Shown: positions 48,199-57,749 of the stretch, one piece after another
How the letters are laid out: each line of letters starts with the position of its first letter
Numbering within the stretch: position 1 is the first letter of the stretch
NCBI GenBank assembly: GCA_017860615.1
Contig: JAGDMU010000006.1
Span: 62,001-126,000, forward strand
Source of the DNA: Pseudomonadota bacterium
GTDB lineage: Bacteria; Campylobacterota; Campylobacteria; Campylobacterales; Sulfurospirillaceae
DNA length: 64,000 nucleotides
Reading direction: 5' to 3'
The notes under the pieces: generated by a model
The model's input: the letters and a program-made list of their open reading frames with translations, nothing else
The model's database searches: none
Told to the model about the DNA's origin: nothing
Position numbers and translations under genes: made by a program

Positions 48199-48804
48199 AT
48201 GCAAAGTGTTAAATATTTAATTGTTATTTTATTTATAGCAATAAGTTTTAGTGGCTGTGCAAAAAAATCAATCAATATAGATGTATCTGACTCAAAATAT
48301 CAAGTCAAAGAACAAGTAAAAATAGATATTAAAAAGATAAATATAGAAAATTTATCAAATAATGGCGAAATGAAAAATACTATTTTAGGTTCAGATAGTA
48401 TTATTCCTATTGTACCAGAAACTCCAACGAAAAAAACAGTTGAAGATGATATAAAAGATTATTTCCTTACAATGGAAATGCTTAAATCATCAAATAGAGT
48501 ATTAAAGATTATAGTAAAGGAAGCTGATTCATATTGGACATTTAGTGATGTACAAAAAATACCAATTGTTGGTTTATTTGCAGTAGGAGAAAAAGTTACT
48601 TATGGCTTAAATCTAAAGATTTTGTTTGAAGTAGAAGAAGATGGCAAAGTAATCAAATCATATACTTTTAATGATACTATTAAAATAAAAAATGGGAATG
48701 CAACGCAGGATGATATTATTGCAGGATACAAAAAATTAATTTCTCAGTATAGGGAAGTTTTTTTTAATGAAATTCATAACCAGTTTACAAAAAGATATTT
48801 ATAG
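48199..48804 (+). CDS. Putative lipoprotein in an AT-rich, cassette-like segment
   Basis: 201 residues. A signal peptide ends in the lipobox FSGC (Cys20). The mature part is rich in Lys, Ile, Asn and Asp. I do not recognise a family. Codon use is clearly more AT-rich than in the neighbours (many ATA, AAT, AAA and GAT codons), and the stop codon is followed at once by an attC-like palindrome. Both facts suggest recent acquisition. AAAGGAG precedes the ATG. Confidence 0.7.
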   Translation: MQSVKYLIVILFIAISFSGCAKKSINIDVSDSKYQVKEQVKIDIKKINIENLSNNGEMKNTILGSDSIIPIVPETPTKKTVEDDIKDYFLTMEMLKSSNRVLKIIVKEADSYWTFSDVQKIPIVGLFAVGEKVTYGLNLKILFEVEEDGKVIKSYTFNDTIKIKNGNATQDDIIAGYKKLISQYREVFFNEIHNQFTKRYL

Positions 48805-48805
48805 T

Positions 48806-48874
48806 GCATAACAAATCAGTGGAGCCAATAAGTTACCTTGCAGGTAATTTATTGGCTCATTTTAAACGTTAGAC
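48806..48874 (+). repeat. attC-like integron recombination site
   Basis: 69 bp starting 1 bp after the stop codon. The left end reads GCATAACAA and the right end ACGTTAGAC, fitting the attC ends (xxxTAAC and GTTRRRY). In between lies a 16-bp imperfect inverted repeat (48822-48858). This is the size and order of an integron cassette recombination site. No integron integrase is in the window. Confidence 0.45.
48822..48858 (+). terminator. Hairpin inside the attC-like site
   Basis: 16-bp arms (left arm beginning GAGCCAATAA, right arm ending TTATTGGCTC) with one wobble pair and a 5-nt loop, followed by ATTTT. It can serve as a terminator for the lipoprotein gene whether or not it is an attC core. 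Confidence 0.6.
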
Positions 48875-48900
48875 AAAAAGAGAGCTAAACTTTTAACTTT

Positions 48901-50637
48901 TTACATGTAACGTGTAATGCCCCTCACCGCCTCAGGGTACGCGTGAGCATACTTTGTAATACCAGCTCCAAAACTCTCCAACATATCTTTCGCGCGTATA
49001 AACAACGCTGTATCATCTTCGATTTTAGCTAATTCAAAAAGATTTTTAATCATCGTTGAAAGCGGACTTTTGTAGCTGTTATCTTCCAAAACGGCTTTGG
49101 CACGAAAGGCTTTATCGGAGAGGTACCAGATTTCTTCTTTGTAAAATTTATGCTCCGCCTCATGGCTTAGTTTCTTTGCCAATACTAGATAATGCATCTC
49201 TTTTGTATAGGCGTAAGCACGCAACACGCTTTCGATGACAAACGCATAATCTTCGAGTAATGCTTCCACTTTCAAACTGCCACATAAGACGATTTGATGG
49301 TACAAAACGCCGTTTACATGTAAAGTCTTTAGAAGAGAATCGAGCACGCTTTTCGCTTTCTCAATTTTACCCGCTTCAAAAAGTGCTGTGACCATCAAAG
49401 CATTCCACGATGTCAAAATCTTCGTGTCAATAAATGGATACGCGACCTTTTGACGCTCTTGTTTTAAAATAGCAATGGCTTCATCTAAACGGGAGGGCTT
49501 TTCATTACATGTAATCACAGGATTAGTGCTTTGGTGTTCAAAATTGCCAAATTTGGTGATGCCAAAATAGTCCATAACCTCTTTGACTTCGACTTGATTC
49601 AATCCTCCCTTTAAAAGAGCCTCTTTAGCTTGGATAAATCCAAAAACAAAGTATTTGCCCTCTTCTCCTTCACTATCCGCATCGCTGGCACTGAGGTAGA
49701 GTCCTTCTTTTAAAAACCGCTCATCCATCGCTTCAATGGTTTTATCGACGACCTCATTAAACAATGGTTTTTGCGTAAGCGCATAAAGTTTGGCATAAAC
49801 TTCGATCAACTCTGCATTGGTATAAAGCATCTTTTCAAAATGAGGAATCACCCAAGATTCATCGACACTGTAACGGTAAAATCCACCCTCGATCTGATCG
49901 TTTATACCACCTTGAGCCATGGCAAAAAGAGCATCTTCGCTCATATAGAGTGCTTCAAGATTTTTGGTTTGCACATAAATATCTAGAAGTGCGTTCCATG
50001 TCGAAGCATGCGGGAATTTTGGGGCACTTCCCACACCTTTGGAGACATCATCGTAACTTGCTTTGACATTGCTCACAAATGCTTCGACGACTGCAACTTT
50101 ATCAATGTGGCTCTTTTGCTCAAAACTACGCTCATAGTGCTTGATGGCAGCTTCAATACTCTCAGCGCTCTTTTGAACTTCTTCATATTCATCATCGAAT
50201 TTTCCTTTGATGAAACTCGTGAGTTCTCGAAATCCCATGCGTCCCTGTGCACTCTGAGGTGGCAGGTACGTTCCAGCGAAAATAACCTGCTGGGAAGGCG
50301 TCATAATGATGCTCAGTGGCCAGCCACCGCTTCGTTTGGTGAGTAGATAATGCACGTCTTGGTAGTATTTGTCAAGATCAGGCATCTCTTCACGATCAAC
50401 TTTTATGCTGACATACGAATCATTAAGCACTTTTGCACTAACTTCGTCCTCAAATGTCTCGCGCTCCATCACATGACACCAATGGCAGGTGCTGTACCCA
50501 ATGGAGAGAAAGATCAACTTGTTTTCTTCTTTAGCTTTTAAAAGCGCCTTTTCACTCCACGCCATCCAGTTAACAGGATTGTGCGCATGTTGCAGAAGAT
50601 ACGGAGAATCCTCATAGATAAGTTCATTGGTATGCAT
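48901..50637 (-). CDS. Thioredoxin-domain protein of the DUF255 / YyaL family, C-terminally short
   Basis: 578 residues. An N-terminal thioredoxin-like domain has the motif [11 protein letters not shown] (CxxC near residues 50-53), followed by an (alpha/alpha) barrel resembling N-acylglucosamine epimerase. Family members that I remember are about 640-690 residues; this one stops about 100 residues early, next to the cassette-like segment. Function of the family is not established. Its stop codon lies in a TTACATGTAA palindrome. Confidence 0.8.
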   Translation of the reverse strand: MHTNELIYEDSPYLLQHAHNPVNWMAWSEKALLKAKEENKLIFLSIGYSTCHWCHVMERETFEDEVSAKVLNDSYVSIKVDREEMPDLDKYYQDVHYLLTKRSGGWPLSIIMTPSQQVIFAGTYLPPQSAQGRMGFRELTSFIKGKFDDEYEEVQKSAESIEAAIKHYERSFEQKSHIDKVAVVEAFVSNVKASYDDVSKGVGSAPKFPHASTWNALLDIYVQTKNLEALYMSEDALFAMAQGGINDQIEGGFYRYSVDESWVIPHFEKMLYTNAELIEVYAKLYALTQKPLFNEVVDKTIEAMDERFLKEGLYLSASDADSEGEEGKYFVFGFIQAKEALLKGGLNQVEVKEVMDYFGITKFGNFEHQSTNPVITCNEKPSRLDEAIAILKQERQKVAYPFIDTKILTSWNALMVTALFEAGKIEKAKSVLDSLLKTLHVNGVLYHQIVLCGSLKVEALLEDYAFVIESVLRAYAYTKEMHYLVLAKKLSHEAEHKFYKEEIWYLSDKAFRAKAVLEDNSYKSPLSTMIKNLFELAKIEDDTALFIRAKDMLESFGAGITKYAHAYPEAVRGITRYM

Positions 50638-50645
50638 CGTTTTGC

Positions 50646-51038
50646 CTATGGTTTGTAAGGCTCAGGTGTATAGCCTTTGGACATTAAGGATTTCATACCA
50701 CCTTTGAGATTGACTACTTTGTAGCCTTGCTTCGATAAAAGTTCCGAAACAGCAGATGTTCGATTTCCTGTGCGGCAAATGAGCGCAAACTCTTTGTCTT
50801 TGCTGACATGTTTATCCAGTTCTTTTATGAATGTTTCTGCGTTGTATCGTCCTTGCTCATCAAAGAACGTAATAGGAATAGCATTTTCAACCAACCCTGT
50901 CTCTTTCCATTCGGGAAGTGTGCGAATATCGATGATTTTCATGCCACTTTTAACAATCTCTTCACTTGCATCCACATGGCGTAATTCGGCAAAAAGGAAC
51001 GTTGAGAAAAGGGATATAAGTAGTAAAATTTTGGTCAT
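50646..51038 (-). CDS. Periplasmic rhodanese-like protein
   Basis: 130 residues with a signal peptide (about 1-17) and a single rhodanese domain. The active loop reads CRTGNRTS with the nucleophilic Cys (near residue 88). Likely handles sulfane sulfur in the periplasm. It precedes the DUF255 gene by 8 bp on the same strand. Confidence 0.85.
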   Translation of the reverse strand: MTKILLLISLFSTFLFAELRHVDASEEIVKSGMKIIDIRTLPEWKETGLVENAIPITFFDEQGRYNAETFIKELDKHVSKDKEFALICRTGNRTSAVSELLSKQGYKVVNLKGGMKSLMSKGYTPEPYKP

Positions 51039-51100
51039 GTAAAACTCCTCTCTTTTTAGGAGTTATTTTATCTCTTTTAAGTTAGTAGATGCTTTAAATC

Positions 51101-53131
51101 TTAATGTACCATTCCCGCTTCAACTAAAAAGGGTGAATGGGTATAGCTAATTTTTTTGATCTTGTCATATTTGGCATAGGAGAGAATCAACATATCTTTG
51201 GCTCTCGTGGTTGCTACGTAAAAAAGACGTCGCTCTTCTTCAAGGCTTCCACCTTTTTGCATCAGTTTACGGTTTGGAAAGCGCCCATCCATAAGGTCGA
51301 TAACATAGACTTCTTTAAATTCAAGCCCTTTGCTCGCATGAATGCTGAGTAAATTGACACCCTCACCTTCGCTCATTTCATTACTTCCAAGTGTGAGCGC
51401 ATTTAAAAAGCGTTCACTGGAAGCATATGAACTGGCTAGGTCTTTAAGCAGATGCCCTTTGCGAAAGATCCGTGCACGTGCTTCTGTTTTTAATTTTTCA
51501 TCCACTGTTCCATCTTTTTTGATGGTACGTTTGACGGCCAATACTTCAGCGATGGCACTAAAGACTTCCGAGCTTAACACATGATTGATAAGGCTCTGGG
51601 GCGTTTTAATCCGTGTGGCGTGTTTCATGAACTTGTAAAACTGATGGAGAAATTTTGCACCATCAATGGTTAGTTTTGGATGTTTTAAGATAGGACTAGA
51701 GAGAAAAAGTTCTTCAAATCCTAAACTGTAAAAACGACTCACACTTCCAAGATCAATAATGTCATCAAAAAGCCCTAATTGATGGTTCTTAGCACGTTTT
51801 TTAAAAATATCTTCAACATCTTCTCTTGGATGAAAAAAGCCTTGGTAAATGTTGCCATCACCTAGTTTAAAAAGCCCATCAAACAGCTCTTTCGAGAGAG
51901 AGCTCCCTACTCCTCTGGCATATTCAAAGGTATGGATAAACGCCATCATATCTTTAGGATTGACCACAACACCGACAAGATCGAGCATCGCTTTGACTTC
52001 AGCAGAGTCAAAGAAGCTAATGCCCCCTTTTCGTTTACAGGCAATTCCCTGCTCTCTGAGCGTAGCTTCGATACCATCGGCTGTCGAGTTATTGCGAAAA
52101 ATAACAGCAATGTCAGCAGGCGCATGTGATGAGTGCTTAATCAGCGAAGAGATAGACTGATATTGTGAAAAAAGTTCATCATAGATCAACAATTTTGGCG
52201 CCTCAAAAGCACCATCGCGCGTTACTTCAAGCCTTTTTTCATAGAGCCTTGGATTTTTCTCAATCACACGGTTTGCTAACGAGAGAATTTTATGGGATGA
52301 GCGATAGTTTTTATTGAGCGTAAAAACATTGGCATTCGCATAACGTGTTGCAAAAGAGCCTATAATATCGATATTTGCACCATTAAATGCGTAAATACTC
52401 TGGTCATAATCTCCTACGCAAAAAAGTGATTTTGAACGAAATGAGTCTATGAGAGAGCCTTGCAACGTATTGGTATCTTGGTATTCATCGATGAGTACTT
52501 CATCAAAATTAATTTCATCGGTTGTTTTAAGTGTATCTCGCATGAGAATCAAAAGATCGTTAAAATCAACATAACCAAATTCACGTTTGAGTGCTTGAAA
52601 TTCTTCAAAAATATCTTCATAAATGTCAAAAAAGAGTCCGTGTTCGCTGTCATTAGACTCAAGCCACTCGGTAAAGCTTTGCGTTACAGTGCTATTTTGA
52701 TAGAGTGAAAAAATGTCGTAAAGATAGGCCGCACTATAGGCTTTTGCACCAGAATCAATATGATCAAATCTGCGCCTGTCGTGAATGCTTTTAAGTAAAA
52801 TTTTGAGATCTTTGGGCTGTTTTAAAACAATATTTCGACCTAGCTTTTTCAAAAGTCGATAACTGACTGCATGAAAGGTACCCGATTCAATTTGGGAAGT
52901 GATATTTTTACCAAAGAAAACGCCAACACGTTCAAGCATCTCAGCGGCAGCTTTGTTGGTAAAGGTGAGCAGTAAAATACGAGAGGGTTGCACACCTTGA
53001 TTTAAAAGATGCGCAATCCTTGCTACAATCGTCGAGGTTTTACCTGTTCCTGCACTGGCAATAATAAGATTATGTCCTGAGGGTGCAGTTGCAGCACTTT
53101 TTTGCTCAGCATTGAGTCGACTAAGAGGCAT
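51101..53131 (-). CDS. UvrD/Rep-type ATP-dependent DNA helicase
   Basis: 676 residues of superfamily 1A. Walker A is ASAGTGKTSTI (about 26-36), motif II DEYQDTN, motif III VGDYDQSIYAFNGA, and motif VI VATTRAKDML near the end. It could act in repair or restart of replication. The beginning overlaps the frame of the upstream gene by 109 bp; TAGGA precedes its ATG. Confidence 0.9.
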   Translation of the reverse strand: MPLSRLNAEQKSAATAPSGHNLIIASAGTGKTSTIVARIAHLLNQGVQPSRILLLTFTNKAAAEMLERVGVFFGKNITSQIESGTFHAVSYRLLKKLGRNIVLKQPKDLKILLKSIHDRRRFDHIDSGAKAYSAAYLYDIFSLYQNSTVTQSFTEWLESNDSEHGLFFDIYEDIFEEFQALKREFGYVDFNDLLILMRDTLKTTDEINFDEVLIDEYQDTNTLQGSLIDSFRSKSLFCVGDYDQSIYAFNGANIDIIGSFATRYANANVFTLNKNYRSSHKILSLANRVIEKNPRLYEKRLEVTRDGAFEAPKLLIYDELFSQYQSISSLIKHSSHAPADIAVIFRNNSTADGIEATLREQGIACKRKGGISFFDSAEVKAMLDLVGVVVNPKDMMAFIHTFEYARGVGSSLSKELFDGLFKLGDGNIYQGFFHPREDVEDIFKKRAKNHQLGLFDDIIDLGSVSRFYSLGFEELFLSSPILKHPKLTIDGAKFLHQFYKFMKHATRIKTPQSLINHVLSSEVFSAIAEVLAVKRTIKKDGTVDEKLKTEARARIFRKGHLLKDLASSYASSERFLNALTLGSNEMSEGEGVNLLSIHASKGLEFKEVYVIDLMDGRFPNRKLMQKGGSLEEERRLFYVATTRAKDMLILSYAKYDKIKKISYTHSPFLVEAGMVH

Positions 53132-53691
53132 TGGGTTCCTAGAGTAAAAAAATTAGAGGGATACCAGTGACGTTTAACCAACTTACCATCTTTATTCTCA
53201 TCGATGTAAACCTTCTTAGGATCATCATCTGAGAGCCATAACACGTAGTTCATTTCAGGCGTTGCAATCTCGATACGCTTGTCAACCACTTCGTAATTGC
53301 CTTTAGAGAGTTGCTCAAATACACGGGAGAGTACATGGTTCGTTCGTGGAAGTTTGAGCTCTTTGAGGTTAATATTATCATGCATAAATTGATAAATCAG
53401 CTTTTTTTGAAGCACCAACGTTGCAAAGTAAGAGCCACTCTCTCTATACTCTTTTGTGCTGATAAGGTTTTTTGCAACATTCCCTAGAGGATTGATCGAA
53501 TCGACCCTAGCACACGCATCACCAATGGCAACGAGTATTTGCTCATTTTTATCATTTCTGATGAGAAAAGCTGCACCTTCATTACAGATTTTTTCAAAAT
53601 TTTTCGCCTCATAATCTCTTAAAACATCGTTGTAAGAGTATGCGTACATCGTGCTACACAAAAGGCCCAATAATGTTAAAACAACTCTCAT
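53023..53691 (-). CDS. Exported protein of unknown function, C-terminus running into uvrD
   Basis: 222 residues with a signal peptide (about 1-18). I do not recognise it, though I recall a periplasmic protein beside uvrD in C. jejuni. The last 36 residues are encoded inside the helicase gene in another frame. A T7 tract at 53152-53146 lies exactly where the frames cross; with T6 the protein would end after about 183 residues, just before the helicase start. The extension may thus be an artefact or a variable end. Confidence 0.65.
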   Translation of the reverse strand: MRVVLTLLGLLCSTMYAYSYNDVLRDYEAKNFEKICNEGAAFLIRNDKNEQILVAIGDACARVDSINPLGNVAKNLISTKEYRESGSYFATLVLQKKLIYQFMHDNINLKELKLPRTNHVLSRVFEQLSKGNYEVVDKRIEIATPEMNYVLWLSDDDPKKVYIDENKDGKLVKRHWYPSNFFTLGTQCLLVDSMLSKKVLQLHPQDIILLLPVQEQVKPRRL

Positions 53692-54335
53692 TCCTGTCCT
53701 TTGTAAAAGTTTAGTAGTTCTTGCGCTTCTTTAGAATTAATATAGCTTAAAAAAAGTTCCAAAGACCTTATAGCCTCCGCTCTATCGCCGAGGTAAAACT
53801 TTGCCTTAGCATAGAGTATCCACGGCTTTTCCGAGCGTGAGTTATGTTTGCTGGCCTCTTTTGCCCACGTAACAACTTCGCTATATGATTTTTGTTCAAA
53901 GTAAAAATGTGCTAAAGCATAAGCGTTATTAAAATTTTGTACAGCATTGTAATGTTTGAGTAACTGTTGTTCTTGGTTTAAAGAGCGTGCTGCTGCTTGT
54001 GTTTCATCCAATGGCAATTTGGCATCATTTTTATAAATATGCGGAGCTAAGAAAAGCGTCTCCTCTTCTATCGTTTCAGATGCATTGCTCTCTTCTTGCT
54101 CCGTTGTGACAGCAGTACTCTGGTTTTGCTCACTGACAAGTGTCTGAACTTGAACTGTTTGCACTGGAGGTATAGGAGCAATAACAAGAGGTGCTTGTGC
54201 GTTATGATGCATCCAATAATAACTCCCAAAGCCTACTAAAAACAAAGATGCAATGATAAATACAATACGAATAATCCGTGCTTTTTTGAGCTTTGCACAA
54301 CGTTTTTCTAACTCTTCAAAACGTGCACTAGTCAT
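53688..54335 (-). CDS. Single-pass membrane protein with TPR-like repeats (MshN-like)
   Basis: 215 residues: a cytoplasmic basic N-terminus, one membrane segment (about 22-43), a Pro/Gln/Glu-rich linker and TPR-like helices from about residue 130 (NAYALAHFYFEQKSYSEV...). The plan matches MshN proteins of MSHA pilus / type II secretion loci, and the preceding gene encodes an MshM-like ATPase. Overlaps its neighbours by 4 and 8 bp. Confidence 0.6.
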   Translation of the reverse strand: MTSARFEELEKRCAKLKKARIIRIVFIIASLFLVGFGSYYWMHHNAQAPLVIAPIPPVQTVQVQTLVSEQNQSTAVTTEQEESNASETIEEETLFLAPHIYKNDAKLPLDETQAAARSLNQEQQLLKHYNAVQNFNNAYALAHFYFEQKSYSEVVTWAKEASKHNSRSEKPWILYAKAKFYLGDRAEAIRSLELFLSYINSKEAQELLNFYKGQE

Positions 54336-55125
54336 GAATCAATCCTATATCAAGTGCTGCCATACTTAAGAGACAACTGTTCAGTTTGCGATACTTTGAC
54401 AAGCCCTTTTTTTGGGCATAATCAAGTAATTTCATCAGTGTGTATAAAAACTTTTTAATCATCCTAAAATTGCCTTTGGCATACCGTGCAATTACTCTAG
54501 CCTCATTTTTAGAAAACATCAGAGCAATTTCACCATGTGTATGCCCCATAAAAAGTGTATGAATGTAGCGCAGTATCTCATTTTCTTCAAGATTGCCATA
54601 CTCGATGACAAGCTTAGAACGCGTTTTAAACTGCTTTTTTGCAAGCAATGCCATCCCTTCATCTTTGTGCATAGCAAGGACAAATTGGAAGAGTTTGGTG
54701 TCACTTAAGATACGAAGAAATTCAAACTGTTCGTCATTTAAAAGCTGTGCTTCATCGATGAAAATAGTACACAATGTGCCTACATAAGCTTCAAAAAGCT
54801 CATCCATAAATTCGCCTTGAGTCTTACTTTTATCAAAAGGCATACCTCTGGCTTCATAAAGTTCTTTAAAAAGATCGCGTGGATCAAAAAAAGGATGTTC
54901 GATGAGTACACTTGTGGCATTTACAGATGCAGAGTAGTGCATCACACGCATAATGTGACTTTTGCCAACCCCTGGGTCACCAACGATAAAAATAAGGGGA
55001 ATAGAAGGATCGCCAATGGCATCTTTAAGCTTATTGCGAGCTATCTCGGCACTGATGCTATCAAAATAAAACGAAGGATCAACCGTGTCTTTAAAAAACT
55101 CTTTGGCGGCTTCAAAATCTTTCAT
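54328..55125 (-). CDS. ExeA/MshM-like AAA ATPase
   Basis: 265 residues. Walker A GDPGVGKSH (49-57), Walker B IFIDEAQLL (about 119-127). ExeA/MshM ATPases help assemble secretins or pseudopili. In C. jejuni the DNA-uptake system uses a small NTP-binding protein (CtsP); a similar role is possible but unproven. No peptidoglycan-binding C-terminal domain is present. Operon with the MshN-like gene. Confidence 0.72.
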   Translation of the reverse strand: MKDFEAAKEFFKDTVDPSFYFDSISAEIARNKLKDAIGDPSIPLIFIVGDPGVGKSHIMRVMHYSASVNATSVLIEHPFFDPRDLFKELYEARGMPFDKSKTQGEFMDELFEAYVGTLCTIFIDEAQLLNDEQFEFLRILSDTKLFQFVLAMHKDEGMALLAKKQFKTRSKLVIEYGNLEENEILRYIHTLFMGHTHGEIALMFSKNEARVIARYAKGNFRMIKKFLYTLMKLLDYAQKKGLSKYRKLNSCLLSMAALDIGLIHD

Positions 55126-55205
55126 TCAGACTCTTTGTCAAGCGTTTGCTTGGATTTATCTTATTTTAGCATATTCTTGACAGATATGGGTATTGAAATA
55201 ATGTG

Positions 55206-55712
55206 TTAAAAATTAACGGCATTCTCTTCAGGAATGAGTGAACGCTTTGGCAGAGGAGGTGCTAGATTGAGCTGTTGGGATTGTTGATGTTGTTGTTGCT
55301 TTGGAGCTGCATTTTGTTGTTGCTGTTGAAAAACACCCTCTTTTTTGATGGCTTCAACGATTTCTTGTGTGGTTGGGTTTGTTTTAACCGTCAATTCTTT
55401 AATATAGACTGTATCAATCACCAGAGCATGTGTTTTTTTAGCATAAGCAATTAAGGTCGCTTTTAAAAGCTCTTTACCTCGAGAGGTCACAAGATCTTCC
55501 GCAAAGTAGCTACCAATAACGATATTTAGAGCATCAACTACTTTATACTCATAAAGCTTAACTTCTTTACCTTCAAAAATCAAACCTACCGTTACTTCCA
55601 CAGGCTTTTTATCAGACTTAGCAAAGACATTGGCTTTAAAATGCTCCAAGACCAACGTCTCTGCAAAAAGGCTTACATGTAAAAGTAAAAATGCTGTTAA
55701 AACGCGTCTCAT
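55206..55712 (-). CDS. FliL-like exported protein with Gln-rich tail
   Basis: 168 residues with a signal peptide (about 1-17). The middle (VIGSYFAEDLVTSRGKELLK and the following TVYIKELTV) has the strand-helix order of FliL-type domains (compare lsxxsxedlxsxxGKexLKxeL ... VyFtefv). The tail (about 127-150) is glutamine-rich, encoded by near-repeats of CAA. The link to FliL is from pattern only. Confidence 0.5.
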   Translation of the reverse strand: MRRVLTAFLLLHVSLFAETLVLEHFKANVFAKSDKKPVEVTVGLIFEGKEVKLYEYKVVDALNIVIGSYFAEDLVTSRGKELLKATLIAYAKKTHALVIDTVYIKELTVKTNPTTQEIVEAIKKEGVFQQQQQNAAPKQQQHQQSQQLNLAPPLPKRSLIPEENAVNF

Positions 55713-55723
55713 TTGAGCCTTTA

Positions 55724-56230
55724 TTAAACGGATGTATCCAGCACACTACCACCAAGTTCGGCAATACGTGCGTCCACTTTTTCGAGTGCTTTTTGCATCG
55801 TAGTATAACTAATTTCGGGTAATTTTCCACCCCAAAGCTGTTCAGCTTCCGCAAAGCCTTGAAGCATTCCCGAACGTCCTGCTTGGAGTTTTTCAAGATC
55901 ATCCCCTGCACCATTCACCACAAAATCAGCGATACGCTCACTGGTTTGAGCAATGCCAAAAAAGCCATCTTCTGCAACCAATGCACTTGCTTCATCTTGG
56001 CTAAGATCACCAATAGGTTTACCTGTGTAACCAATGTCTGCAAGGCTAAAAGTGTCAGCTTGAGTACTAAAGGTTGTTCTAGACTCAGAAGAGACCTGTG
56101 TCATATACTCTGCAAGATAGCTGTTAACGATATCTTTACCCGTTAATTTTTTATCTTTAGCAGTAACTTCTTGATTGCTTTGTGAGTAGGATATCAAGCC
56201 TTTTGATTCATATGAAATTTCCAGATTCAT
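55724..56230 (-). CDS. Conserved Campylobacterota protein (often labelled hydrogenase-4 component G)
   Basis: 168 residues from the ATG at 56230, which has AGGGG 7 nt upstream; the longer frame to 56266 lacks support. The C-terminal half (EDGFFGIAQTSERIADFVV, then WGGKLPEISYTTMQKALEKV) matches a family I remember from Campylobacter and Arcobacter under that unsupported label. It is soluble and has no cysteines for a hydrogenase role. Function unknown. Confidence 0.6.
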   Translation of the reverse strand: MNLEISYESKGLISYSQSNQEVTAKDKKLTGKDIVNSYLAEYMTQVSSESRTTFSTQADTFSLADIGYTGKPIGDLSQDEASALVAEDGFFGIAQTSERIADFVVNGAGDDLEKLQAGRSGMLQGFAEAEQLWGGKLPEISYTTMQKALEKVDARIAELGGSVLDTSV

Positions 56231-56364
56231 GTTTGCCCCTTGTTTTGATCTAAATTCTTGACACACTTTTAAAGCAAAGCTTTAAAAATTACGTTAACAC
56301 TAAGTTCTCTATGGCAGAGAGCTCACATACTCTTAGTGCTTTACTTTTCATGTTATCTAAATCG

Positions 56365-57693
56365 TCAAAATTCATCAAAAAGTGAATCGCTCTTAACCTC
56401 TTCTATTCTCAAAATATCTGATTTTTGGTAAAACTCCCCTACTTTGGGAGAAACTTGTACACAACGTGTCAAATGCTCAAAAAAGCGTTGATAGTGGTAG
56501 TCAAGCAAAAGCTGATTTGGGTAGCGGGCCCTTGAAATTGCTACGTAAAATTGGCTTTTTTCAAAGATGTTGTTGATGTTGCATACCAAAGAGTCGATGC
56601 TCATCCCTTGCGACTTATGAATGGTGATGGCATACGCCAGTTTGAGAGGGAACTGCTCAATGGAAACGAGAGGTTTTTCTTTGACTTCGCCTTCCATGAC
56701 GACATTTTCGTGCAAGGTGTACTCTTGGCGTTCTACTTTAATAAGCTCGCCTGCTTTTTCCACAATCACCTCATTTTCATCAATCGCTTTGATGATACCT
56801 CGCTCGCCATTGTAGTATTTGCCCCATTTATTGGTGCAAAAAAGAACCTTCGCACCCACTTTTAAGGTCAAGTCTACAGGAATGGGAAGCGCATTTTTCC
56901 ACCCCTCGATTTTGTTTACATGTAAAGACTGCTCATGCACTTTCTCTTTGGCTTTGAGCACGATGGGTTCACTCTCGATCTGCGCTAATTTTTGGATGTT
57001 CAGCATCTCCGCTTCTTTGTTTCTGCCAAACAAAACCGTTGGGTCATCGTCCCATACACCAACATTGGTACGCAGAGCTTCAAGGTATTCGAGTGTGTCG
57101 CTTTGCAATATACCCCGTCGTATCTTGCCAAGATGGGAAAAGAAAAGCGCGTCATGCGTACGCTTCGTGATGGTAAGCTCGACTACCACAGGTTCAAAGG
57201 CATTCCATGAACTGCTCTCAAACGCGTACTCAAAACCGCCCCACAAGCTATTTTCCTTGCCTTTTGAAACAGGAGGAAGCTGGAAAAAATCGCCTACAAA
57301 AAGCACACTTCCCTCAAAACCCGCATTGCGAAGACGGTAATAAATCATATCGAGCAGATCAGCCGAAACCATGCTAATCTCATCAATGACCAAAAGATCA
57401 CAGCGTGTCAGCACTTTTTTGATCTCAACCAGTCTCGCTTTTGTGTATCGATCATGGCGGGTGAGTTCATCGAGATGATTGCAGATGCCAAAGGCAAAAA
57501 AACTGTGTAGGGTTTGACCGCCGACATTAACGGCACTGACCCCTGTACTTCCTAGAACAACGACTTGTTTACCAACTTTACGAAGATCACTGACAACTTC
57601 ACCCACAAGATAACTCTTGCCAACTCCCGCACCACCCGTGAGGAGTACATTGTCCTTTTTTAAGATATCGATGAGTTTTTGTGCTAAGTGCAA
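56365..57693 (-). CDS. Pif1/RecD2-like DNA helicase
   Basis: 442 residues. Walker A LLTGGAGVGKSYL (17-29), motif II VIDEISMVSADLL, motif III FVGDFFQLPPV, and the C-terminal motif AYAITIHKSQGMS, which together define Pif1-like superfamily 1B helicases. Such enzymes unwind 5'-3' and resolve G-quadruplexes or stalled forks. Single gene, divergent from the next. Confidence 0.87.
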   Translation of the reverse strand: MHLAQKLIDILKKDNVLLTGGAGVGKSYLVGEVVSDLRKVGKQVVVLGSTGVSAVNVGGQTLHSFFAFGICNHLDELTRHDRYTKARLVEIKKVLTRCDLLVIDEISMVSADLLDMIYYRLRNAGFEGSVLFVGDFFQLPPVSKGKENSLWGGFEYAFESSSWNAFEPVVVELTITKRTHDALFFSHLGKIRRGILQSDTLEYLEALRTNVGVWDDDPTVLFGRNKEAEMLNIQKLAQIESEPIVLKAKEKVHEQSLHVNKIEGWKNALPIPVDLTLKVGAKVLFCTNKWGKYYNGERGIIKAIDENEVIVEKAGELIKVERQEYTLHENVVMEGEVKEKPLVSIEQFPLKLAYAITIHKSQGMSIDSLVCNINNIFEKSQFYVAISRARYPNQLLLDYHYQRFFEHLTRCVQVSPKVGEFYQKSDILRIEEVKSDSLFDEF

Positions 57694-57749
57694 AGAGGCT
57701 TCCTAAGTTGTTTTTGGTATTATAACATTAACGAAAGACAAGGCAGATT

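Noticed and set aside
55260-55340. Glutamine-codon repeat as a microsatellite contingency locus
   Set aside because: The CAA-like repeats are imperfect and mixed with other codons, and a three-base unit would not change the frame.
55724-56230. Real hydrogenase-4 subunit
   Set aside because: No metal-binding residues, membrane segments or hydrogenase genes nearby; the label is only a common database name for this family.
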